Origin: Planctomycetota bacterium
Lineage (GTDB): Bacteria; Planctomycetota; Planctomycetia; Pirellulales; Pirellulaceae
Assembly (NCBI GenBank): GCA_017303505.1
Contig: JAFLCP010000090.1
Coordinates: 1-32,165, forward strand
DNA: 32,165 nt
Direction of reading: 5' to 3'
Below are positions 31,840-32,165 of this stretch, in pieces. Made by a program: the position numbers and the translations under genes. Below the pieces are notes generated by a model that saw nothing but the letters and a program-made list of their open reading frames with translations, made no database searches and was not told the origin of the DNA. Within the stretch, counting starts at the first letter, position 1. Every line of letters begins with the position of its first letter.

Positions 31840-32165
31840 ATGACCGTGGAAGAGCGTCTCGAAAGTTTGGGCCTATCGTTGCCTCCAGCTCCCAAACCAG
31901 TAGGACTTTACAAGCCGATGTACGTGATTGGAAATCTGGCTACTCTTTCTGGTCATGGTCCGTTGAAATCGGACGGCACTCTCTATACGGGCCGGCTTGG
32001 TGCCGACATGACATTGGAACAAGGCCAAGTTGCTGCACGCCAAACTGCTTTGGCGATGCTGGCCACCCTCAAAGCTGGCCTCGGATCTTTGGAGCGGATC
32101 CGCCGGGTCGTCAAGTTGTTAGCGCTCGTTCGTTGCACTGATGAATTTGAGCAACAACCTGCCGT
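31840..32165 (+). CDS. RidA-family protein, 5' part only
   Basis: Cut by the window end after 108 codons. ATG 31840 has AGGAG (31826-31830) 9 bases upstream. The protein starts MTVEERLESLGLSLPPAPKPVG, then MYVIGNLATLSGHGPLKSDGTLYTGRLGADM, AARQTALAMLATLKAGLGSLERIRRVVKLLALV. This is the pattern of the YjgF/YER057c/UK114 (RidA) superfamily, of the subgroup of about 150 aa seen in YjgH/YoaB-like proteins. RidA deaminates reactive enamine/imine intermediates from PLP enzymes. The catalytic Arg (Arg105 in E. coli RidA) would lie beyond the window, so activity cannot be judged. Confidence 0.9.
   Translation, partial: MTVEERLESLGLSLPPAPKPVGLYKPMYVIGNLATLSGHGPLKSDGTLYTGRLGADMTLEQGQVAARQTALAMLATLKAGLGSLERIRRVVKLLALVRCTDEFEQQPA

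Noticed and set aside
1-32165. CRISPR array, insertion sequence, prophage or toxin-antitoxin pair
   Set aside because: No regularly spaced repeats, transposase, integrase, phage genes or small paired toxin/antitoxin frames were seen.

Overview
The window looks like a chromosomal segment of a planctomycete, most likely the Pirellulales (Rhodopirellula/Blastopirellula-like). The strongest evidence is the gene content. There is a very large secreted protein with an N-terminal propeller-like region, helical repeats and a C-terminal haem c site, directly followed by a DUF1549/DUF1553 (PSCyt2/PSD1) protein. There are also a Tat-exported Gfo/Idh/MocA oxidoreductase, a secreted SUMF1-like protein, an NHL-repeat lipoprotein, a membrane-anchored Ser/Thr kinase beside pseudopilins, and many genes without a strong Shine-Dalgarno sequence. 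GC content is roughly 50 percent by eye. I see no rRNA, tRNA, CRISPR array, transposase or phage gene.

Layout. 1-356 (minus) is the start of an FtsH-like protease. 739-4064 (plus) is dxr overlapping rseP. 4065-4835 is gene-free and holds a structured repeat (two direct copies plus an inverted partial copy). A HAD hydrolase follows (plus). 5742-13877 (minus) holds the cytochrome c/DUF1553 pair, a sugar phosphate isomerase-like TIM barrel and queF. 14006-16726 (minus) is a kinase-pseudopilin locus in which I see a partial tandem duplication: kinase, pseudopilin, a remnant of a second kinase tail, second pseudopilin. 16995-19284 (minus) has a small membrane protein, a coiled-coil membrane protein and the NHL lipoprotein.

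19604-22076 (plus) has a fusion of a degenerate Sua5/YrdC domain with a YwlE-type phosphatase, then rpiB, then an unrecognised protein with a possible zinc site. 22208-26032 (minus) holds cysK, the Gfo/Idh/MocA oxidoreductase and the SUMF1-like protein. apbE is on plus at 26293. htrA, a gene-free block with a possible structured RNA, an XRE-type regulator and a GT2-like protein follow on minus to 31085. hisI and the start of a RidA-family gene close the window on plus.

How genes work together. dxr and rseP overlap and are probably translationally coupled. The cytochrome/DUF1553 pair (59 bp apart) forms an envelope module of the kind planctomycetes carry in many copies. The Sua5-YwlE fusion followed by rpiB repeats the order of the Bacillus ywlC-ywlE-ywlF genes. 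Most other genes are single housekeeping or envelope genes. I found no defence system or biosynthetic cluster. The most unusual items are the partial kinase/pseudopilin duplication, the 216-bp structured repeat, the Sua5-YwlE fusion and a possible small RNA near 29160-29290.
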